A stretch of 64,000 nucleotides of DNA from Rhodoferax sp. (lineage in GTDB: Bacteria; Pseudomonadota; Gammaproteobacteria; Burkholderiales; Burkholderiaceae_C): contig PKWM01000018.1 of assembly GCA_003133245.1 (NCBI GenBank), positions 1 to 64,000 of the forward strand, given 5' to 3'. The notes under the pieces are model-generated. The model saw nothing but the letters and a program-made list of their open reading frames with translations. It was not told the origin of the DNA and made no database searches. Shown one piece after another: positions 35,440-43,760 of the stretch; the first letter of the stretch is position 1, and each line of letters opens with the position of its first letter. The translations under genes were made by a program, and so were the position numbers.

Positions 35440-35573
35440 GATTTATTGTCCTTCTAGAAGTTGATTAATCACCAGAAAAAAACTGCTTCTTCGCTGGCAG
35501 ACTGGATGCTACTGGAGAATGTGTGTGTTTCCAAGAGAAATAATGTTTATTTCATTGGGACTTGTTGTTTTTT

Positions 35574-36545
35574 TCATGTTGATTTGATGCTGGACCGAAC
35601 GGGCAAGGTCGCCAGCACCACGCCAGCCAGGGCAATACCGAATGCCAACACTTGCATCCCACTGAGACGCTCACCCAAAGTCAACACGCCCACCCCTGCC
35701 GCCGAGATCGGCAGCATCACCGTGAAAACCCCGGCTTTGGCAGCTGGCACCGTCTTCAGTCCGGTCATCCAGAGCCAGACCGTCCAGACGCTGGCTGCCA
35801 GCGCGTAAAACAACAACAACAGCCAGATCATGGGTGTCACGCTGAAAAAGTCGAACTTGAAGGCTGCGTAAACCCCCATCGGTGTCATCAACGCAAAGCC
35901 CCACAAGTTGATCAGCGCGGTGATGCGTTTGGGTGTCAACGCAGCGGTGAGTTTCTTGCCGATCACGGCGTAAGACGCCTCGCACAGCACGGCAGCAAAC
36001 ACCAATAAATTGCCAAATAATTCGTTCTGGGAAACCAAATTGCCGGCTAAGGCAGGTACGTAACCGGTTGACAAGGGTGATTTTGAAAGCGAGAACAAAC
36101 CGATACCAAAAGCCGCGCAACCAATAGCAGCCCAGACCCGGAGACCAATACGCTCGTGCAAAAAAAACCAGCTCAGCAGCGCTACCACGGCTGGAATAGT
36201 GGCCATGATGATGCCTGCCGAGACCGCGCTGGTCAGGCTCACGCCGTACAGCATGCACAGCGTAAATAAAAAATTGCCTAAAAAAGATTCTAGGAAGAGC
36301 AGCTTTTTGATGCGACTGGTCAGGGGCGCTTCAGTGGCAGGCTTTTTCAGCCAGCGCAGGATGGCCAGTCCGCCAATGCCAAACCGCAGCCATGCCAGCA
36401 ACATAACCGGCAGCATTGCCACCAGCGGCTTGGACAGGGCAACGTAGCTGCCTACCAGTGCCATGCTCAGGGCCAGAAAAAAATAGCCGCTCAGGCGATG
36501 GCTGAAGAGTTGAAAAGATTTTGGTGCAGAAACCACGACAGTCAA
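35574..36545 (-). CDS. EamA/DMT-family transporter
   Basis: 323 residues, about ten hydrophobic helices in two repeated halves, typical of the drug/metabolite transporter superfamily (RhaT/YdcZ-type EamA). The start used is TTG 36545, 5 bases after the upstream quinone oxidoreductase gene; a later GTG is possible. The family exports amino acids, purines or drugs, and the substrate is unknown here. It probably forms an operon with the preceding gene. Confidence 0.8.
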   Translation of the reverse strand: MTVVVSAPKSFQLFSHRLSGYFFLALSMALVGSYVALSKPLVAMLPVMLLAWLRFGIGGLAILRWLKKPATEAPLTSRIKKLLFLESFLGNFLFTLCMLYGVSLTSAVSAGIIMATIPAVVALLSWFFLHERIGLRVWAAIGCAAFGIGLFSLSKSPLSTGYVPALAGNLVSQNELFGNLLVFAAVLCEASYAVIGKKLTAALTPKRITALINLWGFALMTPMGVYAAFKFDFFSVTPMIWLLLLFYALAASVWTVWLWMTGLKTVPAAKAGVFTVMLPISAAGVGVLTLGERLSGMQVLAFGIALAGVVLATLPVRSSIKST

Positions 36546-36549
36546 TGGC

Positions 36550-37524
36550 CTAATTCACCAAAACGAGTTTACCCATCACGCTGCGCGAACCCATGTGGGC
36601 GAAAGCGGCCTTGAGTTCGGCCATCGGCATGCTGCGATCAATCACCGGTTTGATTTTCCCCTGCACATACCATTGGCATAACTCCTGCATCATGGTGACG
36701 TAAGCCTTGGGCTCGTGTTTGGCAAAACTGCCCAGGAAGGCACCGACGATGGAGGCACCCTTGAGCAGGGGCAGGTTGACCGGCAGGCTGGGGATGGTGC
36801 CGGTGGCAAAACCGATCACCAGGTATCGTCCGCGCCAAGCGATGGTGCGAAAAGCGGCCTCGGTCAAGCTGCCGCCGACCGGGTCATAGATCACATCGGG
36901 GCCGTTGCCGTCGGTCAGCGCCTTGACGGCATCACGCAGATCATCAGTGCCGTAATTGATTGTGGTGTCAGCCCCGATGGATTGGCACAGTGCACATTTT
37001 TCAGCGCTCGATGCCGCTGCAATGACATGCGCCCCAGACGCTTTGGCAATCTGAATGGCCGCTGTGCCGACACCCCCCGCAGCACCCAGTACCAGCACGG
37101 TTTCACCCGCCTTGAGTTGCGCTCGGTCCACCAAGGAGTGGTAGGCGGTGCCATAGATCATGGTGAAGGCCGCCGCATCAACAAATGAGAACTCGCCGGG
37201 CAGTGGCAGGCACAGCGCCGCCGGTGCCAGGGTGTGAGTGCCAAAGCCGCCCGTGCCTGCCAGACAAGCCACCGGCTGGCCTGCTTTGAGGTGGACAACA
37301 CCAGCGCCAACCGCCTGCACCACACCCGCATACTCGGAGCCTGGCACAAACGGCAGCGGCGGCTTGAGCTGGTACTTGTTTTGCACAATCAGCAGATCAG
37401 GAAAATTCAGGCTCGCCGCTTTGATTTCAATCAGCACTTCGCCCGTCTTGGGTTGCGGCGTCGGCATTTCTTTCCAGCTCAGGGCATCAACGCCCACCGG
37501 GTTTTCACAAAGCCAGGCATGCAT
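36550..37524 (-). CDS. NADPH:quinone oxidoreductase-type medium-chain dehydrogenase
   Basis: 324 residues, GGAGATATTCCC before the ATG. Zinc-free MDR family: GroES-like N-terminus (GEVLIEIKAASLNFPDLLI, PFVPGSEYAGVV) and nucleotide-binding motif VLGAAGGVGTAAIQIAKASG at about residues 146-165. No structural or catalytic zinc ligands are seen. It likely reduces quinones or enones with NADPH. It is followed closely by the EamA transporter. Confidence 0.88.
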   Translation of the reverse strand: MHAWLCENPVGVDALSWKEMPTPQPKTGEVLIEIKAASLNFPDLLIVQNKYQLKPPLPFVPGSEYAGVVQAVGAGVVHLKAGQPVACLAGTGGFGTHTLAPAALCLPLPGEFSFVDAAAFTMIYGTAYHSLVDRAQLKAGETVLVLGAAGGVGTAAIQIAKASGAHVIAAASSAEKCALCQSIGADTTINYGTDDLRDAVKALTDGNGPDVIYDPVGGSLTEAAFRTIAWRGRYLVIGFATGTIPSLPVNLPLLKGASIVGAFLGSFAKHEPKAYVTMMQELCQWYVQGKIKPVIDRSMPMAELKAAFAHMGSRSVMGKLVLVN

Positions 37525-37941
37525 GGGAATATCTCCAAAATAATGGAACCAATGATAGAGGTAATCGGTGCTGGAAAATGTCTCACCTGGGACCGTTGGG
37601 CCTGGGCGCTTGCGATGGTGGTATCGAACTGGGTTGTAGGGGTTGATATGGTTTTATTCGTTTTCATTTTGGCCCCACTCTATTCCCCCCACCCCTTTCC
37701 CGCCCCGCCGGCGAAGCCGGGCGACGAATCCGGCTGTCTTTTCTTTCGGTTCCCTTTCTTTGGACAAGCAAAGAACGGGAACTCGCCTGCCGGGGCGAGA
37801 CCCGGCTTACCACGCGCTGGCAAGGATAAAAGCAGAAACGCACCATCGCCCACCGGGCCGAAACCCGGACTGCCAGTGCTGTCGGGCGCATGATCTGAAC
37901 CCTGGCTCCCCCTACAATGAATATCAATCACGACACTGAAT
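37525..37941. repeat. 417-bp intergenic region with inverted-repeat-rich, repetitive-looking DNA
   Basis: No gene is supported. From about 37680 to 37880 the DNA is C-rich and then carries several dyads: CCGGCGAAGCCGG (37707-37719), the TTCCCTTTCTTTGGACAAGCAAAGAACGGGAA type structure around 37748-37785, and GGGCGAGACCCGG and GGGCCGAAACCCGG. Such blocks resemble the repetitive intergenic elements scattered in Comamonadaceae genomes (from memory). The promoter of the surE operon should lie in the last 100 bases. Confidence 0.5.
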
Positions 37942-38724
37942 ATGAAAATTCTTATTTCCAATGACGACGGTTACCAAGCGCCAGGCGTCGCTGCACTGTA
38001 TGAAGCGCTTAAAGATGTGGCTGAGGTGGAGGTGGTCGCGCCTGAACAAAACAACAGTGCCAAATCAAACGCTCTAACCCTCAATACACCGATGTATGTG
38101 ACGCGCGTCAGCAATGGTTTTCGCTACCTCAACGGCACGCCGGCTGACTGTGTTCATGTGGCTCTGACGGGGTTGCTAGGTTATCGGCCTGATCTGGTGC
38201 TCTCGGGTATCAACAACGGCGCCAATATGGGAGACGATACGATTTATTCCGGCACCGTAGGCGCGGCCATGGAAGGTTACCTTTTTGGCATTCCAGCCAT
38301 TGCCTTTTCGCAGGTCGAGAAAAATTGGAAACACTTGGAGTCAGCCGCGCGCAAGGCGCGTGATCTGGTGTTGCAGATGGTCAATCAAAACCTGATTGGC
38401 AGCAGTCCGTGGCTGCTCAATGTCAATATTCCCAACTTGCCGTTTGACGAGATTGGTCACATCAAACTCTGTCGGCTTGGGCGTCGCCATGCCGCCGAGT
38501 CGGTTATCACGCAGCTTAGTCCGCGCGGTGAGACCATGTATTGGATTGGTGCTGCCGGCCCGGCCAAAGACGAAGCCGATGGAACTGACTTCCACGCGAC
38601 CAGCCACGGCCATATTTCGATGACACCGCTGAAAGTTGATTTAACCGACCATGATCATTTGGGTTATTGGGCCCAGACCGCTGCCCGGCTGGTGGGGGCG
38701 TCCCCGCCAGCGGTTCTTTCATGA
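37942..38724 (+). CDS. surE: 5'/3'-nucleotidase SurE
   Basis: 260 residues. ILISNDDGYQAPG at the N-terminus holds the metal-binding DD pair; NNSAKSNALTLNTP and SGINNGANMGDDTIYSGTV follow, all standard. SurE dephosphorylates nucleoside monophosphates and polyphosphate in stationary phase. It is the first gene of the conserved surE-pcm-nlpD-rpoS cluster. Confidence 0.95.
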   Translation: MKILISNDDGYQAPGVAALYEALKDVAEVEVVAPEQNNSAKSNALTLNTPMYVTRVSNGFRYLNGTPADCVHVALTGLLGYRPDLVLSGINNGANMGDDTIYSGTVGAAMEGYLFGIPAIAFSQVEKNWKHLESAARKARDLVLQMVNQNLIGSSPWLLNVNIPNLPFDEIGHIKLCRLGRRHAAESVITQLSPRGETMYWIGAAGPAKDEADGTDFHATSHGHISMTPLKVDLTDHDHLGYWAQTAARLVGASPPAVLS

Positions 38725-38731
38725 TGCGTCG

Positions 38732-39484
38732 ATGAGAGAACGTCCGACTTTCCCTGCGCGTCTGGACTTGTCGTTGGGCCAAGCCCGGACTCAAAAAACT
38801 GCGTTGACTGGAGTTTTACCCCAGGGTTTGGGCCTTGATTCCGGTGCCGTGCGCATGAACATGGTGGGCAAGCTTGTCAACCAGGGTTTGACCGATCCAT
38901 TGGTGATTGCTGCCATGAAGAACATCGAGCGGCATCGCTTTGTTGATAGTGCTTTGGTGAATCAGGCCTACAAAGACACCAGTTTGCCGATCGGTTTAGG
39001 ACAGACCATCTCCAAGCCCAGTGTGGTGGCCCGCATGTTGGAGCTCTTGCGCCATGGAACTGCAGGCAAACTTGGGCGCGTGCTTGAGGTTGGAACAGGT
39101 TGTGGTTATCAAGCGGCCGTGCTCAGTCTGCTGGCCAACGAGGTCTACAGCATTGAACGCTTGCGCGGCTTGCATGACAAAGCGCGAGGCAATCTGCGCC
39201 ACCTGCATTTGGCCAACTTGCACTTATTATTTGGCGATGGCATGTTGGGTTTTGCCAGTGGCGCACCCTATGCTGGCATCATTGCCGCCGCCGGTGGTGA
39301 AGCCGTGCCCCATGCCTGGGTTGATCAACTCGCCGAAGGCGGACGTCTGGTGGCCCCTATGGCGGCTGGCGCTGGCCGCTCTGGGCAACAAGCGTTGGTA
39401 GTGATCGACAAAACACTGCAGGGTGTGCGGCAAACGGTGTTTGAGGCGGTTCACTTTGTCCCCTTAAAATCAGGCATCGCATGA
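38732..39484 (+). CDS. pcm: protein-L-isoaspartate O-methyltransferase
   Basis: 250 residues from ATG 38732, just 7 bases after surE; an upstream extension inside surE is a shadow. RMNMVGKLVNQGL and MKNIERHRFVD are followed by SQ-like QTISKPSVVARMLELL, the SAM motif VLEVGTGCGYQAAVLS at about residue 118, IERLRGL, and PHAWVDQLAEGGRLVAPM. The enzyme methylates isoaspartyl residues to repair aged proteins. The N-terminal 30 residues are extra relative to E. coli Pcm. Its stop overlaps an ATG for nlpD (ATGA). Confidence 0.92.
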   Translation: MRERPTFPARLDLSLGQARTQKTALTGVLPQGLGLDSGAVRMNMVGKLVNQGLTDPLVIAAMKNIERHRFVDSALVNQAYKDTSLPIGLGQTISKPSVVARMLELLRHGTAGKLGRVLEVGTGCGYQAAVLSLLANEVYSIERLRGLHDKARGNLRHLHLANLHLLFGDGMLGFASGAPYAGIIAAAGGEAVPHAWVDQLAEGGRLVAPMAAGAGRSGQQALVVIDKTLQGVRQTVFEAVHFVPLKSGIA

Positions 39485-39495
39485 AGGGATGTCAT

Positions 39496-40377
39496 ATGTC
39501 TGGTTTGAGTGCTCGTCTGAGTTCGGCTTTGGTAATTGGATGGGTTGCTGTGCTGCTTGTCGGCTGTGGCACCAAAGCCCTTAATCGTGCGCCAGTGGAA
39601 GATCGTGGCGTGTCAGCGCGTCAGTTGGTACCAGCGCCAGTAACACCCGAGTCAGCCAGTCCGGCGCTCAAGCAGTTGCCAGGATTTGAAAATGCCGGCA
39701 AACCCGGCTATTACACCGTTAAGCCCCATGACACCTTGATCAAAATTGGGCTTGACCACGGGCAGTCGGCCAGAGACATTGCGCGCTGGAACGGCCTGGA
39801 TAATCCGAATCGTATTGAAGTGGGCCAGGTGCTGCGTGTAATTGCGCCTTCTGCCATTGCGGGTAACAGTGCAGTTGTCGTCAAGCCGGTCAATGGTGGA
39901 ACCGTCACGGAGCGTGATACCGCGACAATGGGTAGCGCCGACCGGCAAACCGCAGCAGCACAGACGGCTGGTATGACCGCCGAGTCGACTGCGGCACTGC
40001 CGAACGAAGATGATCTGGGTTGGATTTGGCCCAGTAACGGTGCTGTCTTGACCGGGTTTGATGAGACTAAAAACAAAGGCCTCGATATCGGTGGAACGGC
40101 GGGCGATGCGGTGCTGGCAGCGGCCGATGGCCGGGTGGTCTATGCAGGCGCTGGTTTGCGAGGCTACGGCAACTTGATCATTCTCAAACACAACAACACT
40201 TATTTGACGGCATATGCTCATAACCAGACCCTGCTGGTTAAAGAAGACCAGTTAGTGCGCAAGGGCCAGAAAATTGCCGAAATGGGCAGCAGCGATGCGG
40301 ATCGCGTGAAACTTCATTTTGAAGTTCGCAAGCAGGGCAAGCCGGTTGATCCGGCCAAATACCTGCCTCCCAGGTGA
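39496..40377 (+). CDS. nlpD: lipoprotein NlpD (LysM + degenerate M23/LytM domain)
   Basis: 293 residues from ATG 39496, which has AAGGGA 6 bases upstream; the ATG at 39481 that overlaps pcm is an alternative. Signal peptide ending in the lipobox LLVGC, so it is a lipoprotein. LysM domain at about residues 72-118 (YYTVKPHDTLIKIGLDHGQS). C-terminal LytM domain at about 172-293 (WIWPSNGAVLTGFDE .. LHFEVRKQGKP). The zinc-ligand positions are lost: the segment before GLD has NK instead of an H-x-G-x-D arrangement, and HLHF is KLHF. It should therefore be a non-enzymatic activator of an amidase such as AmiC during cell separation. It lies 12 bases before rpoS and likely holds an rpoS promoter inside it, as in other bacteria. 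Confidence 0.9.
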   Translation: MSGLSARLSSALVIGWVAVLLVGCGTKALNRAPVEDRGVSARQLVPAPVTPESASPALKQLPGFENAGKPGYYTVKPHDTLIKIGLDHGQSARDIARWNGLDNPNRIEVGQVLRVIAPSAIAGNSAVVVKPVNGGTVTERDTATMGSADRQTAAAQTAGMTAESTAALPNEDDLGWIWPSNGAVLTGFDETKNKGLDIGGTAGDAVLAAADGRVVYAGAGLRGYGNLIILKHNNTYLTAYAHNQTLLVKEDQLVRKGQKIAEMGSSDADRVKLHFEVRKQGKPVDPAKYLPPR

Positions 40378-40389
40378 TGGACACAGACC

Positions 40390-41343
40390 GTGAAAAAGCG
40401 TCTCGCAACAACGCCGACTGGGTCACGTGAGTCACGTGATGCGGGTGATGCGGGTGATGCGGGTGATGCGGGTGATGCGGGTGATGCGGGTGATCTGGCG
40501 GATGGGTTGAGCGTTTACCTGCAACAGATGCGCCGGACCGAGTTGTTTACCCCACAAGAAGAGTTCAAGTTTGCCAGCAATGCCCGCGCTGGCGACTTTG
40601 CGGCACGCCAGAGCATGGTTGAACACAATCTGCGCTTGGTGGTGAGCATCGCCAAAGCCTACCTGGGGCGCGGAGTGCCCTTGTCCGATCTGATCGCCGA
40701 AGGCAACCTTGGTTTGATGCATGCCATTGACAAATTTGAACCCGATCGCGGCTTTCGGTTTTCTACTTATGCGACTTGGTGGATTCGCCAATCGGTCGAG
40801 CGTGCTTTGATTTACCAAGGGCGCTCGGTGCACCTGCCCGTGAACGTTGTCAGAGAACTACAGAAAGTGCTGAGTGCGCGTCGTGTGTTGGAGAACGATG
40901 CCGCGTTGACCGCCAGTCGTCCCGAAGGCATCCGGGTTGAAGATATTGCTGCCTTGTCGGGGCGCGATGTGACAAGCGTTGCCGATTTGCTGGCACTGGC
41001 GGAAGTTCCCCGTTCGCTTGATGCTGTCATGGATCGCTCGGCAGAAGGGCAGACCCTGGGCGACTCGTTGGCGGATGAACTCACACTTGACCCCCCTGGT
41101 GTGGCGCAGGCACATGAAGTGGCGCATTTGCTCAAAGACTGGATGGCGACATTGTCTGAACGCGAAAAAGAGGTGCTTGAAGGTCGTTTTGGTTTGCACG
41201 AACGCGAACCCGAGACGCTTGATGTGCTGAGTGTGCGGCTCGGGCTGACTCGTGAGCGTGTGCGCCAGGTGCAAAACGAGGCGCTGAGCAAGCTCAAACG
41301 ATATTTGGCGGTACGCGGTATCAAGCAGCAAGCCCTTCTCTAA
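40390..41343 (+). CDS. rpoS: RNA polymerase sigma factor RpoS
   Basis: 317 residues, GTG start. Region 1.2 [21 protein letters not shown]; region 2 with [37 protein letters not shown] and [17 protein letters not shown]; region 3 with [13 protein letters not shown]; region 4 helix-turn-helix [20 protein letters not shown] near the C-terminus. This is the general stress/stationary-phase sigma factor. The N-terminal tail before region 1.2 contains six DAG repeats (residues 17-34) encoded by a 9-bp minisatellite. Genome context surE-pcm-nlpD supports RpoS. Confidence 0.95.
   Translation: MKKRLATTPTGSRESRDAGDAGDAGDAGDAGDAGDLADGLSVYLQQMRRTELFTPQEEFKFASNARAGDFAARQSMVEHNLRLVVSIAKAYLGRGVPLSDLIAEGNLGLMHAIDKFEPDRGFRFSTYATWWIRQSVERALIYQGRSVHLPVNVVRELQKVLSARRVLENDAALTASRPEGIRVEDIAALSGRDVTSVADLLALAEVPRSLDAVMDRSAEGQTLGDSLADELTLDPPGVAQAHEVAHLLKDWMATLSEREKEVLEGRFGLHEREPETLDVLSVRLGLTRERVRQVQNEALSKLKRYLAVRGIKQQALL
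40422..40491 (+). repeat. 9-bp minisatellite in the rpoS N-terminal coding region
   Basis: GTCACGTGA occurs twice in tandem (40422-40439). Then GATGCGGGT repeats six times without error (40438-40491) and encodes DAG six times. The unit length keeps the frame, so copy number can change without breaking the gene. The repeats vary in number by slipped-strand mispairing in many bacteria (general knowledge); variation here is not shown. Confidence 0.95.
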
Positions 41344-41344
41344 A

Positions 41345-41462
41345 CCTTGTGGGACAGACCGCAGTTGTGTGTCATCGGCTCCAGCCGATGACAGGCAGAG
41401 CGAACAAGCTCTGTCCCCAACATTTCTTCGGATGTCGGAAGTCCGCCTTGTGGGACAGACCG
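41345..41462. repeat. intergenic repeat block between rpoS and rlmD
   Basis: CCTTGTGGGACAGACCG occurs exactly twice, at 41345-41361 and 41446-41462, 101 bases apart. Between them lie a 10-bp hairpin GTCATCGGCT-CC-AGCCGATGAC (41371-41392) and a 6-bp hairpin CAGAGC-GAACAA-GCTCTG (41396-41413). The first hairpin lacks a T-run but may end rpoS transcription. The direct repeats suggest an inserted or duplicated mobile repeat unit. Confidence 0.75.
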
Positions 41463-41498
41463 GGACACCACCAACCGGGGGCCTGAGACAATGGCGCC

Positions 41499-42932
41499 AT
41501 GACCGATGAAATAAAAAACACCAATAGTTTTCCGCCCGACTGGCTACAGGTTGAGTCGCTCGACCTGGAGGCCCAGGGCGTGGCCCACCGTGCCGACGGT
41601 AAAGTGGTATTTATCGAGGGCGCACTGCCGTTTGAGTGGGTGAGTGCCAATATCAATCGCAAAAAAAACAACTGGGAGCAGGGCACATTGACGGCGATTC
41701 ATCGCGAGTCGGCTCAGCGCGTGCAGCCAGGTTGCCCTTATTTTGGTTTGCATACGGGTGCCTGCGGAGGTTGCAAGATGCAACATTTGCACGTAGCTGC
41801 GCAGGTGGCGGTCAAGCAGCGCGTGCTTGAAGACAATCTGTGGCACTTGGGCAAAGTCAAGCCCGATATTATTTTGCGTCCGATTGAAGGTCCGGCCTGG
41901 GGTTACCGCTACCGGGCCCGGCTTTCGGTGCGCCATGTGCGCAAAAAAGACGAGGTGCTGGTCGGTTTTCATGAGCGCAAAAGCGGTTATGTAGCCGACA
42001 TAAAAGTGTGCCGCGTGTTACCGCCGCATGTGAGTGCCATGCTGCTGCCGTTACGCCTGTTGATTGCGGCCATGGACGCGGTTGAAACCTGCCCGCAGAT
42101 CGAACTGGCCTGTGGCGATGCTGTGACGGCGCTGGTGCTGCGTCATCTGGAGCCGCTCAGCGAAGGCGACCTGGAGCGTTTGCGTGCTTTTACCGTGGCG
42201 CATGTTGGCGTTCAGTGGTGGTTGCAGCCCAAGGGGCCAGAAACAGTGCATTTACTCGACGATGGCAGTGCACCATTGAGTTACGCATTGCCCGAGTTTG
42301 GCATCACCATGCCGTTCAAGCCGACCGACTTCACCCAGGTCAACCCGCACATTAACCAGGTATTGGTGGCGCGCGCTTTGCGCCTGTTGGACGCTCAAAA
42401 AAACGAGCGGGTGATCGACTGGTTTTGTGGTCTGGGTAATTTCACGCTGCCGATTGCTACGCAGGCAGGCTCGGTGCTTGGCGTTGAGGGTAGCGAGGTA
42501 CTGGTCGCCAGATCACGCCAGAATTACCAGATCAATTGCACTGTCGCTCCAATGAAAAAAACGTTATGCATGACTCATTTTTCAGCCAGAAATATTTTCG
42601 ACATGACGCCTGCTTTGCTGCTTGAAGACGGTGTGGCTGACAAATGGCTGATTGATCCACCGCGCGAGGGCGCTTTTGCGCTGGTGCAGGCGCTCGCTGA
42701 GTTGCGTCAGCAACAGCTTGATCCGCTCAATCATCCGCTCACGCCGGGCGCGCAGAGCTGGAGCCCACCCAAGCGAATTGTTTATGTGAGCTGCAACCCG
42801 TCAACGCTGGCGCGCGATGCGGGGCTGCTGGTGCATCATGCCGGTTACCGGTGTGTTGCGGCCGGGGTTGTGAACATGTTCCCGCATACCGCGCATGTGG
42901 AGAGTTTGGCGGTGTTTGACCGGGCGAGCTGA
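41499..42932 (+). CDS. rlmD: 23S rRNA (uracil-1939-C5)-methyltransferase RlmD
   Basis: 477 residues. N-terminal TRAM-like region ([18 protein letters not shown]). [4Fe-4S] cysteines in [19 protein letters not shown] at about residues 76-94. SAM motif [14 protein letters not shown] near residue 307, IDPPREGA near 385, and the catalytic cysteine in [13 protein letters not shown] near 430. The C-terminal domain contains a short insertion around [13 protein letters not shown]. It methylates U1939 of 23S rRNA. It follows the repeat block and is convergent with yccA at a shared terminator. Confidence 0.94.
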   Translation: MTDEIKNTNSFPPDWLQVESLDLEAQGVAHRADGKVVFIEGALPFEWVSANINRKKNNWEQGTLTAIHRESAQRVQPGCPYFGLHTGACGGCKMQHLHVAAQVAVKQRVLEDNLWHLGKVKPDIILRPIEGPAWGYRYRARLSVRHVRKKDEVLVGFHERKSGYVADIKVCRVLPPHVSAMLLPLRLLIAAMDAVETCPQIELACGDAVTALVLRHLEPLSEGDLERLRAFTVAHVGVQWWLQPKGPETVHLLDDGSAPLSYALPEFGITMPFKPTDFTQVNPHINQVLVARALRLLDAQKNERVIDWFCGLGNFTLPIATQAGSVLGVEGSEVLVARSRQNYQINCTVAPMKKTLCMTHFSARNIFDMTPALLLEDGVADKWLIDPPREGAFALVQALAELRQQQLDPLNHPLTPGAQSWSPPKRIVYVSCNPSTLARDAGLLVHHAGYRCVAAGVVNMFPHTAHVESLAVFDRAS

Positions 42933-42942
42933 ATTGCCAAAC

Positions 42943-42970
42943 AAGAAAGACCCCGAAGGGTCTTTCTTGG
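42943..42970. terminator. bidirectional intrinsic terminator (rlmD / Bax-inhibitor gene)
   Basis: Perfect 12-bp inverted repeat CAAGAAAGACCC-CGAA-GGGTCTTTCTTG placed between convergent genes. The A-rich and T-rich parts of the stem serve as U-runs in both directions. Confidence 0.88.
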
Positions 42971-42988
42971 GTGCAAGCGTTATTGATT

Positions 42989-43684
42989 TCAGTCGCGCTC
43001 ACCACCAAAGATGCCAAGCAGGGCGAGTAGGGCCTGGAACACATTGATGACGTCCAGATACAAGGCCAGTGTGGCGCTGATGTAGTTGGTTTCGCCACCA
43101 TCGACGATGCGTTTGAGGTCATACAGCATATAAGCACTGAAAACCGCAATAGCCGCCACCGAGATCGCCATCATGCCCGCCGTTGAACCGACGAACACGT
43201 TGATGACGCCGCCAACCACAATGGCCATGGCCCCGACAAACAGCCACTTGCCCATGCCCGAGAGGTCGCGCTTGATCATGCTGGAGAGGCTGGCCATTAC
43301 AAAAAACACCCCGGCAGTGCCGCCAAAGGCGGTCATGATCAAATCCGGGCCATTCTTGAAACCCAGCACCATGGCAATCATGCGTGAAAGCATCAAGCCC
43401 ATGAAGAATGTGAAGCCCAACAGTACTGGTACACCAGTGGCTGAATTCTTGGTTTTCTCGATCGCGTAGATGAAGCCAAAGGCACCGCCCAAAAACACAA
43501 TCAGACCCAGACCACCACTCAAAGAGCGGGTGATGCCAGTTGCCACGCCCAGCCACGCACCCAACACGGTGGGCACCAAGCTCAGTGCCAGCAGCCAATA
43601 GGTATTGCGCAACACCTTGTTGCGCTCTTGCGCCGAGGCCACATAGCCGTAGCCGCGGTCAATGGATTGAACATTGTCAGTCAT
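42989..43684 (-). CDS. Bax inhibitor-1/YccA-family membrane protein
   Basis: 231 residues from ATG 43684, which has AAGGAG 7 bases upstream. Seven hydrophobic helices follow a short cytoplasmic N-terminus (YGYVASAQERNKVLRNTYWL). The last helix is preceded by DLKRIVDGGETNYI, the conserved acidic segment of the family linked to pH-dependent Ca leak in BsYetJ. In E. coli YccA modulates FtsH. It is a single gene sharing its terminator with rlmD. Confidence 0.92.
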   Translation of the reverse strand: MTDNVQSIDRGYGYVASAQERNKVLRNTYWLLALSLVPTVLGAWLGVATGITRSLSGGLGLIVFLGGAFGFIYAIEKTKNSATGVPVLLGFTFFMGLMLSRMIAMVLGFKNGPDLIMTAFGGTAGVFFVMASLSSMIKRDLSGMGKWLFVGAMAIVVGGVINVFVGSTAGMMAISVAAIAVFSAYMLYDLKRIVDGGETNYISATLALYLDVINVFQALLALLGIFGGERD

Positions 43685-43760
43685 AGTCAAACTCCTTCAT
43701 GCTGTGAACTCCACAGTTGAGGCTGATTCTAGGGCGAATCAAGACTTGTCGCGGAATCAT

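Noticed and set aside
40438-40491. CRISPR-like short tandem repeat
   Set aside because: Units are adjacent without spacers and code for DAG repeats in rpoS; it is a minisatellite.
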